A stretch of 64,000 nucleotides of DNA. Source: JACQFZ01 sp041485885. Lineage in GTDB: Bacteria > Pseudomonadota > Gammaproteobacteria > Acidiferrobacterales > Sulfurifustaceae. The position numbers were made by a program, and so were the translations under genes. Each line of letters starts with the position of its first letter. Position 1 is the first letter of the stretch. The notes beneath the pieces were generated by a model that saw nothing but the letters and a program-made list of their open reading frames with translations, ran no database searches and was not told the origin of the DNA. Shown here piece by piece: positions 47,208-56,448 of this stretch. The stretch covers positions 1 through 64,000 of the forward strand of contig JBGPKL010000005.1 of NCBI GenBank assembly GCA_041485885.1. The letters run 5' to 3'.

Positions 47208-49139
47208 TTACACTGCATCACCCACCGGGGCGAGCTTACGGAAGAAGCGCTCGACGTCCGCGAGGTCCCGCGTCAACGGCATGGGCGGCAGACTGTCGAC
47301 AAACCAGCGTCCGTAAGATCGAGTATAAAGGCGCGGATCGCAGATCACGAGCACGCCGCTGTCATCCAAGCTTCGAATAAGCCGCCCTGCTCCTTGCTTC
47401 AACGCGATGACCGCTTCCGGCAATTGATACTCCATGAACGGGTTGCGACCGGCGGCCGCGCACGCAGCGGCACGCGCTTGTAGCAGGGGATCGTCGGGGG
47501 CGGCGAACGGCAGCTTGTCGATGATGACGCAGGAAAGCGCCGAGCCGCGCACGTCCACGCCTTCCCAAAAACTTCCGGTACCGAGCAGCACCGCGTTGCC
47601 GGCGGCGATGAAATTTTCCAACAGGCGCGCGCGACTCATCGTGCCTTGTACCAGCAACGGATACTCGAGCTGATCTTTGATCCGCTCGGCGGCAAGCTTC
47701 AGCGCGCGATGGCTGGTGAACAAAAGAAAGGCGCGTCCGCCGCTCGCGCGCAGCACCGGCAACGCCGCGTCGATCACTTTGATGGTGTGATCGGTTGCTC
47801 CAGGATCAGGCAGTCCCGATGGTATATAAAGGAGTGTCTGCCGTTCGTAGTCGAACGGGCTGCTCCACTGCGCGGTGCGCGCGTCGTCAAGGCCGAGACG
47901 GCGCGTGTAGTGGGTGAAATCCTCGCCGATCGCGAGCGTCGCGGACGTATAAACCCACGCCTTCGTGCCGAGCGAGCGCACCCGCTCCTGAAACGCTTGC
48001 GCGACATCGAGCGGAGTCAATCGAATCGTGAAGCCGCGAGCGCCGGTCTCGATCCAGGCGACTTGGTCGACGTCATCTCCGCGCGTAATCGTGCCGAGGC
48101 GATCGACGAGTGCCGGCGCGCGCCGCGCGCAATTCGCCAGGCCCGGTCCGCGACCGGCCGCCGCCTCGAGCACTTCGGATAGTCCGCTTAGCCGCTCTTC
48201 CAAAGCGGCGACCGCCTCGGACACGGCAGTGACGCCGGCAACTTCGCTCCATGACGCGCGCTGCACCGCAGGCCCGAGCGCCAGACGCAAGTCCAGCACC
48301 GCCTGTTCCGCCGCCTCGGCGGCCGGGCGCAGCTCGCGCAGGCCGCTCGCTTCCCGCACGTCCTCGACGATCGCTTCGCGGCACAGATTGCGCAACTGAT
48401 GGCTGGAGAGCATGACGCCGAAGAAGCTCGCGGCGATATCGGGGAGCTGATGCGCTTCATCGAAGATGACCGCGTCGGCGGCGGGCAGCAGCTGCGCGAA
48501 GCCCTCTTCGCGCACGCTGATGTCGGCGAAGAACAGATGATGATTGACCACGAGAATTTCCGCCTCCGCCGCGGCACGGCGCGCGCGATTGACGAAGCAG
48601 TCGGTGTAGCGCGGACAGTCGCTGCCGAGACAATTATCGGTGGTCGATGTGACGAGCGGCCAAAGCTCCGACTCCTCGGAAATGTTCGCCACTTCCGCGA
48701 CGTCGCCGGAGGTCGTGCGCCGCGCCCACGCCTGAACCTTGCGGAAATCCGCCGCCGTCGCGCGCGACGCGAAGCGCTCCTCCGCCGCCGTGCGCTCCAG
48801 GCGATACAGGCACAAATAGTTCGCGCGACCTTTCAGCAGCGCAGTGGCAACCGGAAGCGCGAGCGCATCTCGCACCAACGGGAGATCGCGTCGAAAAAGT
48901 TGATCTTGCAAATTGCGCGTGCCGCTCGAGATCAGCACCTTGAGGCCGGAAACGAGCGCGGGCACGAGATAGGCGAAGGTTTTTCCGGTGCCGGTACCGG
49001 ACTCGGCGACCAGCGTGTGCGGCTCGGCCAGGGCCGCTTCCACCGCGTGCGCCATCGCTTGTTGACTCGGCCGCGGCACGAACCCGGGAACCTGCCGCGC
49101 CAACGGGCCGCCGGTGCCGAGCAGGTCCCGGCTACGCAT
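47208..49139 (-). CDS. yoaA: YoaA/DinG-type iron-sulfur helicase
   Basis: 643 residues, XPD-like superfamily 2 helicase. Walker A in ESGTGTGKTFAYLVPAL (about 41-57), the four Fe-S Cys at about C110, C169, C174 and C180 (CLYRLE; CLGSDCPRYTDC), the DEAH box in VIFDEAHQLPDIAASFF, and motifs V-VI at LLGTGSFWEGVDVRGSA and KQGAGRLIRS. Length and end match YoaA, which helps DNA repair with HolC. Start at ATG 49139, since MRSRDLLGTGGPLAR is common here. Confidence 0.92.
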   Translation of the reverse strand: MRSRDLLGTGGPLARQVPGFVPRPSQQAMAHAVEAALAEPHTLVAESGTGTGKTFAYLVPALVSGLKVLISSGTRNLQDQLFRRDLPLVRDALALPVATALLKGRANYLCLYRLERTAAEERFASRATAADFRKVQAWARRTTSGDVAEVANISEESELWPLVTSTTDNCLGSDCPRYTDCFVNRARRAAAEAEILVVNHHLFFADISVREEGFAQLLPAADAVIFDEAHQLPDIAASFFGVMLSSHQLRNLCREAIVEDVREASGLRELRPAAEAAEQAVLDLRLALGPAVQRASWSEVAGVTAVSEAVAALEERLSGLSEVLEAAAGRGPGLANCARRAPALVDRLGTITRGDDVDQVAWIETGARGFTIRLTPLDVAQAFQERVRSLGTKAWVYTSATLAIGEDFTHYTRRLGLDDARTAQWSSPFDYERQTLLYIPSGLPDPGATDHTIKVIDAALPVLRASGGRAFLLFTSHRALKLAAERIKDQLEYPLLVQGTMSRARLLENFIAAGNAVLLGTGSFWEGVDVRGSALSCVIIDKLPFAAPDDPLLQARAAACAAAGRNPFMEYQLPEAVIALKQGAGRLIRSLDDSGVLVICDPRLYTRSYGRWFVDSLPPMPLTRDLADVERFFRKLAPVGDAV

Positions 49140-49244
49140 GGCCCGATAACGTCCAATCGGCTAGCATGCGTTCGTGGATAGAGGCGACGGCGAACCCATT
49201 CGTTTGGTAATCCTACCACCGACGAGCGGATTAAGGAGGCGATC

Positions 49245-49943
49245 ATGCTGCAAGTGCGCAGGAGCGCGGAACGGGGCCATTCCAACCACGGCTGGCTCGA
49301 TTCGCGCCATACCTTTTCCTTCGGCGACTACTTCGACCCCTCTCTAGTTGGCTTCGGCGTCCTGCGCGTCATCAACGAGGACCACGTACAAGCCGGTGCC
49401 GGCTTCGCAACGCACGGCCACAAGAACATGGAAATCATCAGCTACGTCCTCGAGGGAACGTTGGCGCACAAAGACAGCCTCGGCAACGGTTCGATAATCC
49501 GGCCGGGCGACGTGCAGTGCTTGACCGCCGGCACCGGGGTACAGCACAGCGAATTCAACCATTCCGCGAGCGAGCCGGTACATTTTCTTCAGATCTGGAT
49601 CGACCCCGATCAGAAGAACTTGCGCCCGAGTTACCAGCAAAACCGCTTCGAGGACGTCACCTTGCGCGGCCGCCTTCGCGTCGTCGCATCGCCCGATGGG
49701 CGCGAGGGTTCGGTAGTCATCCATCAAAATGCGCAGATGTACGCGGCCCGCCTCGCCGAGGGAGAGACCGTGCAACATGTATTGGCGCCCGGACGCAAGG
49801 CGTATGTGCAAGTGACGCGCGGCACGATCGAGGCTAACGGCGTCTCTCTCTCGGCCGGCGACGGTGCGGCGATCACCGGCGAGCAGGAGATTCGCCTTTC
49901 CGCGCGCGATTCCGCGGAGGTCCTGCTATTCGACTTGGTATAG
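49245..49943 (+). CDS. Pirin family bicupin (YhhW-like quercetinase)
   Basis: 232 residues, two cupin domains. The first carries the metal ligands in FATHGHKNMEIISYVLEG (two His) and GTGVQHSEFNH (His, Glu). The N-terminus RRSAERGHSNHGWLDSRHTF is diagnostic for YhhW. Family members oxidise quercetin in vitro and may be redox sensors; the in vivo role is unclear. AAGGAGG precedes the ATG. Confidence 0.92.
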   Translation: MLQVRRSAERGHSNHGWLDSRHTFSFGDYFDPSLVGFGVLRVINEDHVQAGAGFATHGHKNMEIISYVLEGTLAHKDSLGNGSIIRPGDVQCLTAGTGVQHSEFNHSASEPVHFLQIWIDPDQKNLRPSYQQNRFEDVTLRGRLRVVASPDGREGSVVIHQNAQMYAARLAEGETVQHVLAPGRKAYVQVTRGTIEANGVSLSAGDGAAITGEQEIRLSARDSAEVLLFDLV

Positions 49944-50069
49944 CGCGAGCCCCGTAGACGGACACGAACATCCAGCGATTGCCAAGGTTGATCCGAGGAG
50001 TACGATACGGCACGAGCAGCTCGCTCTCCGGCCGCAAAAAATACCAACAAACCTCAAGGAGGTCAGACG

Positions 50070-50468
50070 ATGAACGCTGTCACGCAGTTTGCACCGCTTC
50101 TCGGACGCATCTTGGTCGCGCAACTTTTCGTTTACTACGGCTTTACCAAAATCATCGGTTTCACTGGAACCGCCGGTTATATCGCGAGCAAAGGTTTGTC
50201 CATGCCAGAGGTGCTCGCGGCATTGACGATTATTATCGAAATTGGCGGCGGGCTCATGATACTGCTCGGCTGGCGGGCACGCCTCGGCGCCGCGGTTCTG
50301 TTCCTATGGATGATCCCTGTGACCTTTGTATTTCACAACTTCTGGAGCATGGAAGGTGCCGCGGCAATGGCAAACCAGATTAATTTTCATAAGAACCTGG
50401 CTCTCATGGGCGCCATGTTGCTTATCGTCGGCTTCGGCTCGGGTCCTTACAGTATGAAAAAAGACTGA
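50070..50468 (+). CDS. DoxX family membrane protein
   Basis: 132 residues with four helices. GRILVAQLFVYYGFTKIIGF, AALTIIIEIGGGLMILLGWR and ARLGAAVLFLWMIPVTFVFH are family features; the end is FGSGPYSMKKD. AAGGAGG precedes the ATG. It follows the pirin gene in the same direction, a pair often seen together. Function is unknown; relatives are linked to redox balance. A clear terminator follows. Confidence 0.9.
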   Translation: MNAVTQFAPLLGRILVAQLFVYYGFTKIIGFTGTAGYIASKGLSMPEVLAALTIIIEIGGGLMILLGWRARLGAAVLFLWMIPVTFVFHNFWSMEGAAAMANQINFHKNLALMGAMLLIVGFGSGPYSMKKD

Positions 50469-50490
50469 CCGCGTCAGCGTGCTCGGCCAC

Positions 50491-50526
50491 GGGGCGAAGG
50501 ACGTGACTTGTCTTCGCCCCGTTTTA
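50491..50526 (+). terminator. Rho-independent terminator after doxX
   Basis: GGGGCGAAG and CTTCGCCCC pair over a 12-base loop, followed by GTTTTA. It lies 23 bases after the DoxX stop. Confidence 0.85.
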
Positions 50527-50756
50527 TCTCTGTAAACGGAGTACGGTCTTGAAGTCGTCTCGCGACGGGTGCCGGCCGTCATCTTTTCTTCATCCCGCAC
50601 CCGCTTTCCCACATCAACAACAGGGTCGCCAATCGATTTGTGGGTCTCTCACAATTTTCGCGACCAAAGAACCCACTCGACGCGGGTTGATGTGGTAGCC
50701 GATTCTCCCATAGACTCGCCGGCGGAGGAGGAAACTCACGAACACGGAGAGTCGCT

Positions 50757-51488
50757 ATGCCAAGGAAGAAGCTGCTTGCGTTGCCCGACGCGGTTCGTCT
50801 TGCGTCGGTCTCGGTGATCTTGATCGCGGTAGGATGCGCACATAACACGTCGACCCCACCAACTGCTCAGCGAGGTCCGATCGGTTACGTTACCGACACA
50901 TCGGGCACCGTCGTACGCAGCGGCGCCGGCGGATGCGTGCGCACCGGATTCTGGGAACCGCAGTACGCGACCAAAGAGTGCGATCCCGATTTGTACGCGC
51001 AGGCACACCCGCCGGAGCAAAAACCTGCGGAAGTCGCCGCCGCGCCGGCGCCGGAAACGCAAACCGCTGCCGCACGACCCGAACCCGAAGCGATCCCGGC
51101 TGAACCCGTCCGCGTGTACATCGGGGCGGACACCTACTTCGACTTCGACCGGGCGGAGTTGAGCTCAGACGCCAAACGCAAACTCGATACGGCGGCGGAC
51201 CGCGTCAAAAGCGCCGACGAGATAACCGTGCGCATCGTCGGGTATGCGGATCAAATCGGATTGGAGGATTACAACCTGTCGCTGTCTCAGCGTCGCGCCG
51301 ACGCCGTACGGACCTACTTGATCGAGCACGGAATGCCCGAGAACGCCCTGAACGTAGAAGCCCGCGGGGAGACCGATCCGATCGTCAACTGTGAGGGCCG
51401 ACAGGGTGCGACGCTGATCGATTGTCTGCAACCTAACCGACGCACGGAAATCGAGTTCTCGGCACTCGAGCCGCTCACACAACGTTAA
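50757..51488 (+). CDS. OmpA-family lipoprotein
   Basis: 243 residues. Lipobox at about residue 27 (IAVGC). The middle is Pro/Ala/Glu-rich with VRSGAGGCVRTGFWEPQYAT, seen in similar outer-membrane lipoproteins, then the OmpA peptidoglycan-binding domain at about 123-235: YFDFDRAELSSDAKRKLDTA, GYADQIGLEDYNLSLSQRRA, RADAVRTYL, ARGETDP and NRRTEIEF. The Asp and Arg that hold diaminopimelate are present. Preceded by a GGAGGAGG about 30 bases up and by GAGAG closer to the start. Confidence 0.9.
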   Translation: MPRKKLLALPDAVRLASVSVILIAVGCAHNTSTPPTAQRGPIGYVTDTSGTVVRSGAGGCVRTGFWEPQYATKECDPDLYAQAHPPEQKPAEVAAAPAPETQTAAARPEPEAIPAEPVRVYIGADTYFDFDRAELSSDAKRKLDTAADRVKSADEITVRIVGYADQIGLEDYNLSLSQRRADAVRTYLIEHGMPENALNVEARGETDPIVNCEGRQGATLIDCLQPNRRTEIEFSALEPLTQR

Positions 51489-51583
51489 GCGTTCAAGTCG
51501 AGACACGCGCCAGCGCCAACGCGGCGGACGCCCGTTGTCGCGCGCAGGGTGCCTAGCGGAAATAATCCGAGCGCCTTGACCGT

Positions 51584-52042
51584 TCAACGGCGCCTTGGGC
51601 GCGCCGGCTCGACGGCGAAACCCCACACGCCGAGGTTGCGCTGTTGCGCGATCCGCTCGAGCGCGACGTACTCGAAGGGCGCATCGGGCAACGCGAGCGC
51701 CCAACCGCGTTGCAACAGAAACGCACCGAGATCATCACCGTCGGCTCGACAGACGGCGGTGAGCGATCCGTCGTCCAGCCGTTCTTGCGGCGTGCAACGC
51801 ACGAAGCCTGAGATCTTGAACTCGAGCGCCAACGCCGCGCGCGACGAGCAGCGCACCGGGCGTTCGTCCATGCGGCAGGAGTCCTCGGTCGGCGGAATGT
51901 AGATCCCGTACAAGCGTATCGTCTTCCCGTCCACGCGCAGAGTGCCGTCGTGCTGCACGAAGGCGTAACTCGAAATATCAGCGGCCACGACGACCGAACA
52001 GAGACCGAGCAGAACGAGAACGGCGATGGCGAATCTAGACAT
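51584..52042 (-). CDS. TNase-like secreted protein
   Basis: 152 residues; signal peptide about 1-21 (VVVAA). A staphylococcal-nuclease-like OB fold follows: GTLRVDGKTIRLYGIYIPPT, CSSRAALALEFKI, VRCTPQERLDDGSLTAVCRA, DLGAFLLQRGWALAL and YVALERIAQQRNLGVWGF. The usual Arg-Glu-Arg active site is not complete, as the region around IRLYGIYIP has Gly-Ile-Tyr where Asp is normal, so nuclease activity is doubtful. Periplasmic. Confidence 0.75.
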   Translation of the reverse strand: MSRFAIAVLVLLGLCSVVVAADISSYAFVQHDGTLRVDGKTIRLYGIYIPPTEDSCRMDERPVRCSSRAALALEFKISGFVRCTPQERLDDGSLTAVCRADGDDLGAFLLQRGWALALPDAPFEYVALERIAQQRNLGVWGFAVEPARPRRR

Positions 52043-52104
52043 TGGGTTTAAAGTAACGCGGCGATACCGTCGAGGGATGACGCTCGCCGCCGGAAACACA
52101 GCCT

Positions 52105-52482
52105 CTATCGCCGCCGGACAACCATCACCTCGACGCGCCCGCGCGGGCCGATGAACCACGAGGCAAACCAGCTCACCGCACTGACAACAATACTTCCGCC
52201 GAGCGCCGGGAAGAAGCCGGTCACGGTAAATCCCGGGAGCAGCAGCGCCACCAGCCCCAGCATCCCCGCATTGATGACCAGCAAGAACAAGCCGAGCGTC
52301 AGCACCGTGATCGGCAACGTCAGGATGAAAAGAATCGGCCGGACGACCGCGTTCACCACACCGAGAAGCAGCGCCGCAACGAGCAACGTGCCGACACCCG
52401 CGACGTACACGCCGGGAACGATCGACGACGCCAGCCATAGCCCCAGGGCACTGATGAGGAGTCGCAGGACGAAGCCGATCAT
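52105..52482 (-). CDS. Phage holin family / YvlD-type membrane protein
   Basis: 125 residues with four helices: FVLRLLISALGLWLASSIVP, LLVAALLLGVVNAVVRPILF, LTLPITVLTLGLFLLVINAG and FFPALGGSIVVSAVSWFASW. NAVVRPILxxLTLPITxLTLGLF is the diagnostic part. Named for a mycobacteriophage holin but common in chromosomes; role unknown. The end GRVEVMVVRRR is basic. Confidence 0.9.
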   Translation of the reverse strand: MIGFVLRLLISALGLWLASSIVPGVYVAGVGTLLVAALLLGVVNAVVRPILFILTLPITVLTLGLFLLVINAGMLGLVALLLPGFTVTGFFPALGGSIVVSAVSWFASWFIGPRGRVEVMVVRRR

Positions 52483-52694
52483 GTCGGGAACGTCAACGCG
52501 TGCTCGATATTCTGCACGTCCACCGCTGTCAATTTAGTTTGCTCCATCCCTTCTCAGCCAAGGGTACGCGGCCACGATTTCAATCTGCCGCGACCGTTGC
52601 GCTGTTTATGTGCTTTCAAACGACGTCGCAATGGCAACGCATACCACAAAATCCATCGACCGGCACGCGTTAGTTGTCCGCCCGTGGGCGGCGG

Positions 52695-52832
52695 CTAGCG
52701 CACCAACCCAAGTATGCCAATAACGATCAGATAAATTGCGACGATGTAATTGAGCAATCGCGGTACGAGCAAGATCAGAATACCGGCAATCAGTGCGAAG
52801 ATCGGTTGCAAGGTAACGATATTGAAGGTCAT
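52695..52832 (-). CDS. DUF3096 small membrane protein
   Basis: 45 residues: MTFNIVTLQPIFALIAGILI followed by LLVPRLLNYIVAIYLIVIGI and LGLVR. This two-helix pattern is the whole of DUF3096. AAGGAG lies eight bases before the ATG at 52832. Function unknown. Confidence 0.85.
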   Translation of the reverse strand: MTFNIVTLQPIFALIAGILILLVPRLLNYIVAIYLIVIGILGLVR

Positions 52833-53182
52833 AACATGCTCCTTGTTGTTGCTGGTTGTGATGGCGTGCGCCATCCCGTTCATGCCGCGCGGGTCACACC
52901 CCGCAAAATCGGCGCCTTGACGCGCGAGCTCGCACTGCACGTCGTGATACGGCACGGCACGGGGCACGGGAACATGTCATGAAGCCGCCCACGCGCGTCG
53001 CTCACTTCGCGCCTCCGCCTGCTGTCGAAATCGCGCGAACAGCGACACCAAAACGAGACACGCGGCCGGCATCCGTCCGTCTGCGCAAGTCCGCCATTCG
53101 TAAAAAAGTTGCACGCGCATCGTTGAATTTGCCGCTGCGTTTCGCCATTCTTACCCGCGCCCGCCCTAAGGAGACTTCAAGG

Positions 53183-53320
53183 ATGAGTACTGCTTGGTGG
53201 TTGTTACTCGGTGCCGTCGCCTGGTGTAGCATTGGTCTCGTTGTCGCTCTCGTCCTCGGTCGCATCTTTCGCGGTCTAAATCCGATGCCCGAGGAATCCG
53301 CTGATCGCCTAATCTGCTAG
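53183..53320 (+). CDS. 45-residue single-helix membrane protein
   Basis: MSTAWWLLLGAVAWCSIGLV followed by VALVLGRIFRGLN and PMPEESADRLIC. One helix and a short polar tail with a C-terminal Cys. AAGGAG is present about 12 bases before the ATG. The frame is open upstream to 52979 but that part lacks a ribosome site and reads like non-coding DNA. Not recognised. Confidence 0.5.
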   Translation: MSTAWWLLLGAVAWCSIGLVVALVLGRIFRGLNPMPEESADRLIC

Positions 53321-53591
53321 TCCTCGTCTAGGTTTCGCCCGAGTCTTGCGTTCGCTGTCTGTCGACGCGAACGCCGTCTAGTGCATACCCCTTTGTGGAT
53401 CCCGCCATCGCTGGGCGCCCCGCCGACTCGCACCGGTCCAACCGCTTGCGATCCCCGCGGAACGCGCGTGAACATCACCGAGGTGACTACCCGCCTCACC
53501 GTGGCCCTCTCCCAAGTAGGGGAGGGTGATAGACCGGATTCCCGCTAGGACGCACGTAACGAAAGCGACAACAGTGGCGAACGCGCGACGC

Positions 53592-54332
53592 TCAGCTCGG
53601 TCGCGGCAGCTTGAAACGCTGACCGCGACTGCTCATTACGGCGCCGTCCTCGACGATCTCCTCCACGCGGATATCGTCGCGCACGCGATCGCCCGCGTGA
53701 TACTGGTGGTTGTTGATGTAGAGAATGCGATCCGCCGCGCGCGGAGCGTAGATGTGAATATTCACGACGAGCTCCGGTAACGAACGTTGGAAATCGGGCG
53801 ACATCGCGCGCAGGAACTTGATCGCTTGCGGACCCGGCGCGCTCGCGACCCCATTCGCCGGCGACTCGCCCGCCGTTTGCATCGGCGGAGCGGCGCGGCG
53901 CGCTCGCTTGGGTTTGCGCGGCACGACCTGAGCTTCGTCCGCGAGATCGCGCGCGCCTTCGCTCTCTTTCAATGGCACGAGCGGATGCGGCTTCAGCTCC
54001 GGCGCCGGGCGAGCCTCGGTCGCAAGCGGTAGCGCTTCGCCGGCCGTCGGTACAGCGGCGCTCGACGCGGCGGGCGCCGCCTCCGACATCGGAACCGTCG
54101 CTTGATTCGGTGCTGGTGACGTCGGCGCGATCCTATCGGATTGGCGCCCGGCCACCGCCCAATATGTCGCCGCGGCGATGATGACGACCGTGACGACCGC
54201 CGCGCCGGCCCACGTTGCAAGCCGGCGGCGCGGCAACTCGATCGGATGCGCGGGTCCTTGGGTCAAGACCAGCGACTCCGATTGCCGGCGTTCCTCCTCG
54301 GATTTGCGCAACGCGTCGAGAATGTATGACAT
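53592..54332 (-). CDS. gspB: General secretion pathway protein B
   Basis: 246 residues. The N-terminus MSYILDALRKSEEERRQ is the GspB signature; one helix follows (about 40-60), a long Pro/Ala linker, then the C-terminal GspB domain (about 170-246): SPDFQRSLPELVVNIHIYAP, YHAGDRVRDDIRVEEIVEDG and VMSSRGQRFKLPR. GspB with GspA inserts the type II secretin through the cell wall. It overlaps gspA by one base. Confidence 0.93.
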   Translation of the reverse strand: MSYILDALRKSEEERRQSESLVLTQGPAHPIELPRRRLATWAGAAVVTVVIIAAATYWAVAGRQSDRIAPTSPAPNQATVPMSEAAPAASSAAVPTAGEALPLATEARPAPELKPHPLVPLKESEGARDLADEAQVVPRKPKRARRAAPPMQTAGESPANGVASAPGPQAIKFLRAMSPDFQRSLPELVVNIHIYAPRAADRILYINNHQYHAGDRVRDDIRVEEIVEDGAVMSSRGQRFKLPRPS

Positions 54333-55987
54333 CAGCGAGTCTTCACTTGTGTCGTCGTCTCCGCGAGCGGTGGCGGCGCCGCGTCGGGATCGAAGACATC
54401 GAGGTGCATTAAGGTGTTCCGACCCGCCACGCCGTCGGGTTCCAGATGTTGGCGACGCTGAAACGCCTTAACCTGCTCGGCCAGTTCGGCGTCGAACGCG
54501 GGCTTGTCCTCGCTCGGAACCGCTTGCCCGTTGGCGCGGGCGAGCGCACCGCGCAACCACACGACGGCGGGCCCCTGCACGCCCACACGTAGCGGCGCCT
54601 CGCCGGTCACCGGCGGGCGCCAAAGCGTCAGAAATTTTCCGTACCAATACCGTTCCACGTCCGTGCGCGGAAATTCGCGCGTGTGACCGCCGATCTCGAG
54701 CGTAATCTTTTCATCCTTGAGCGCTTTCACGAGCACTTGATGCCGTCGCCCGTTCGGCGCGAGCAGCTCGATCACCGCCGGCCGATTGAGCTGCCGTAGA
54801 TTGTTCCAGGTACCGCTCGCGTAGATGCAGCGCAATCCCGCCTTCTCCGCGCGCGCGCAGCCGGTCGCTCCGGCGAGCTCATGGTAGTCCTTGCGCCACT
54901 GCGCGAAGAGAGCGGCGAAGGCGGAATCGGTGTCCAACCCTGTCGTGGAATCGTCGAGCAACGCGGCCAGCGCCGGCGGCGTCGGTTCGCCGGCGACGGG
55001 CACGACAGTGGTTTCCGTCGGAACGGTCGCGGGTACGGGCGACGCGACGGCGACGTCGCTCGATACCGCCGATGACGGCGCGCGGTAGTTCGAAAGTTGC
55101 CACACGCCGATCGCAGCCAATGCCGCGACACCGGCCGCGATCGCAGCGCGTTGCGAGTAGCTGTAACGCCGCCGCGGCGGGACGTAACCGACTTCCGCGG
55201 CGGCGCGGCGCACCATCGACGCCGTCACGCGATTCTTGCCGTGCGCGTAGGCGCCGAGCAACGCGCGATCGCAGATCGTGTTGATGAGCCGCGGCGTGCC
55301 GCGCGACAGCCGATTCACGGCGCTCAGCGCACCGCGCGTGAAAATCGGATTCTGCGCGCCGGCAACGCGCAGCCGCTGCACGACGTACTCGGCCGTCTCG
55401 CGCGGCCGGAGCGGCGTCAGGTTGTAGCGCGCGGTGATGCGTTGCGCGAGCTGGCGCAGATCGGGCTGCGCGAGGAGGCTCGTGAGCTCGGGCTGTCCCA
55501 CCAGTAGTATCTGCAGCAGCTTTTCTTTCGTCGTTTCAAGATTGGTGAGCAGCCGCACTTGCTCGAGCACGTCGTGCGACAGCTTGTGGGCTTCGTCGAT
55601 CACGAGCACGGTGCGGCGGCCCTTCGCATGGTTCTCAAGCAGATAGCGATTGAGCGTGTCGATGATGCTCTTCAAGCTCGCGGTATTGGCGGGGCGCGGC
55701 ACACCGAGGTCGTCGCCGATCGCGAGCACGAATTCCTCGACCGAGAGCAACGGGTACAAGACGAGCGCAACGTTGACGTCGGCCGGCAGCCGATCGAGCA
55801 GCGCGCGTATCATCATCGTCTTACCGGTGCCGACCTCGCCGGTCAGCTGCACGAAGCCGCCGCCTTGCGTGATGCCGTACGTGAGATGCGCGAGCGCCTC
55901 CTGATACCGCAAGCTCAGATAGAGATAGCGCGGATCGGGCGGAAGCGCGAACGGGTTCTCGTGTAATCCGAAATAACGCGTGTACAT
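54332..55987 (-). CDS. gspA: ExeA/GspA-type AAA ATPase with peptidoglycan-binding domain
   Basis: 551 residues. N-terminal MYTRYFGLHENPFALPPDPR, Walker A in LTGEVGTGKTMMIRALLDRL (about 46-65), DEAHKLSHDVLEQVRLLTNL (Walker B), then a membrane helix (about 275-295), a periplasmic cysteine-containing part, and a C-terminal peptidoglycan-binding domain (PAFDAELAEQVKAFQRRQHL, PDGVAGRNTLMHL). It pairs with GspB. ATG 55987 chosen; a GTG three codons earlier is possible and neither has a strong ribosome site. The other gsp genes are not in the window. Confidence 0.93.
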   Translation of the reverse strand: MYTRYFGLHENPFALPPDPRYLYLSLRYQEALAHLTYGITQGGGFVQLTGEVGTGKTMMIRALLDRLPADVNVALVLYPLLSVEEFVLAIGDDLGVPRPANTASLKSIIDTLNRYLLENHAKGRRTVLVIDEAHKLSHDVLEQVRLLTNLETTKEKLLQILLVGQPELTSLLAQPDLRQLAQRITARYNLTPLRPRETAEYVVQRLRVAGAQNPIFTRGALSAVNRLSRGTPRLINTICDRALLGAYAHGKNRVTASMVRRAAAEVGYVPPRRRYSYSQRAAIAAGVAALAAIGVWQLSNYRAPSSAVSSDVAVASPVPATVPTETTVVPVAGEPTPPALAALLDDSTTGLDTDSAFAALFAQWRKDYHELAGATGCARAEKAGLRCIYASGTWNNLRQLNRPAVIELLAPNGRRHQVLVKALKDEKITLEIGGHTREFPRTDVERYWYGKFLTLWRPPVTGEAPLRVGVQGPAVVWLRGALARANGQAVPSEDKPAFDAELAEQVKAFQRRQHLEPDGVAGRNTLMHLDVFDPDAAPPPLAETTTQVKTR

Positions 55988-56098
55988 GTCAATCACATCG
56001 ATCGCGCCGCGGCGCGATGCTCACGTTGCTCCCAGCGTATGAAATACGGCTTCCGATATTGTGGATGAGGCGCGATCATTGTAACGAACCCCCCTACC

Positions 56099-56138
56099 CC
56101 TCGCCAGCCGATCGCGCTTCGTTCGTCGGCTGGCGAGG
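56099..56138. terminator. Hairpin after the small hypothetical gene
   Basis: CCTCGCCAGCCGA and TCGGCTGGCGAGG form a perfect 13-bp stem over a 14-base loop, just beyond the stop of the gene at 56161-56403. No T run follows on the minus strand, so termination is likely but not certain. Confidence 0.45.
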
Positions 56139-56160
56139 TGACGCGTCGCGGCACGCGGCC

Positions 56161-56403
56161 TCAACCGGGCCGCCACTCGAGGGCCGCCGCAAGCAACGCG
56201 AGCAGCTCGGTCTCGCTCAGGGCCAACAGGATCCGCTCGGCGTCGCCTCGGCTCGAAACCTCAAGCACGTGCGCTCGCAGCTCCGATCCGTTGCGCACGG
56301 CGAACAACAATCGTTGCGTCCCGTAAGACTCCTCGCTGACGGCCGCGTCCCAGCACCGACCCGTCGCATCTTCGAACGTTCGCACGTTTACATCCTCTGG
56401 CAT
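56161..56403 (-). CDS. Hypothetical 80-residue protein
   Basis: MPEDVNVRTFEDATGRCWDA then RLLFAVRNGSELRAHVLEVS and ERILLALSETELLALLAAAL. Small alpha/beta protein, no signal peptide. The start is the ATG at 56403, leaving 45 bases to the divergent flavoprotein gene. Not recognised, but the composition is natural. Confidence 0.6.
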   Translation of the reverse strand: MPEDVNVRTFEDATGRCWDAAVSEESYGTQRLLFAVRNGSELRAHVLEVSSRGDAERILLALSETELLALLAAALEWRPG

Positions 56404-56448
56404 AATGACCGGGACCCCGAACAATAACCGTCTCCCCCGGAGGCCGCA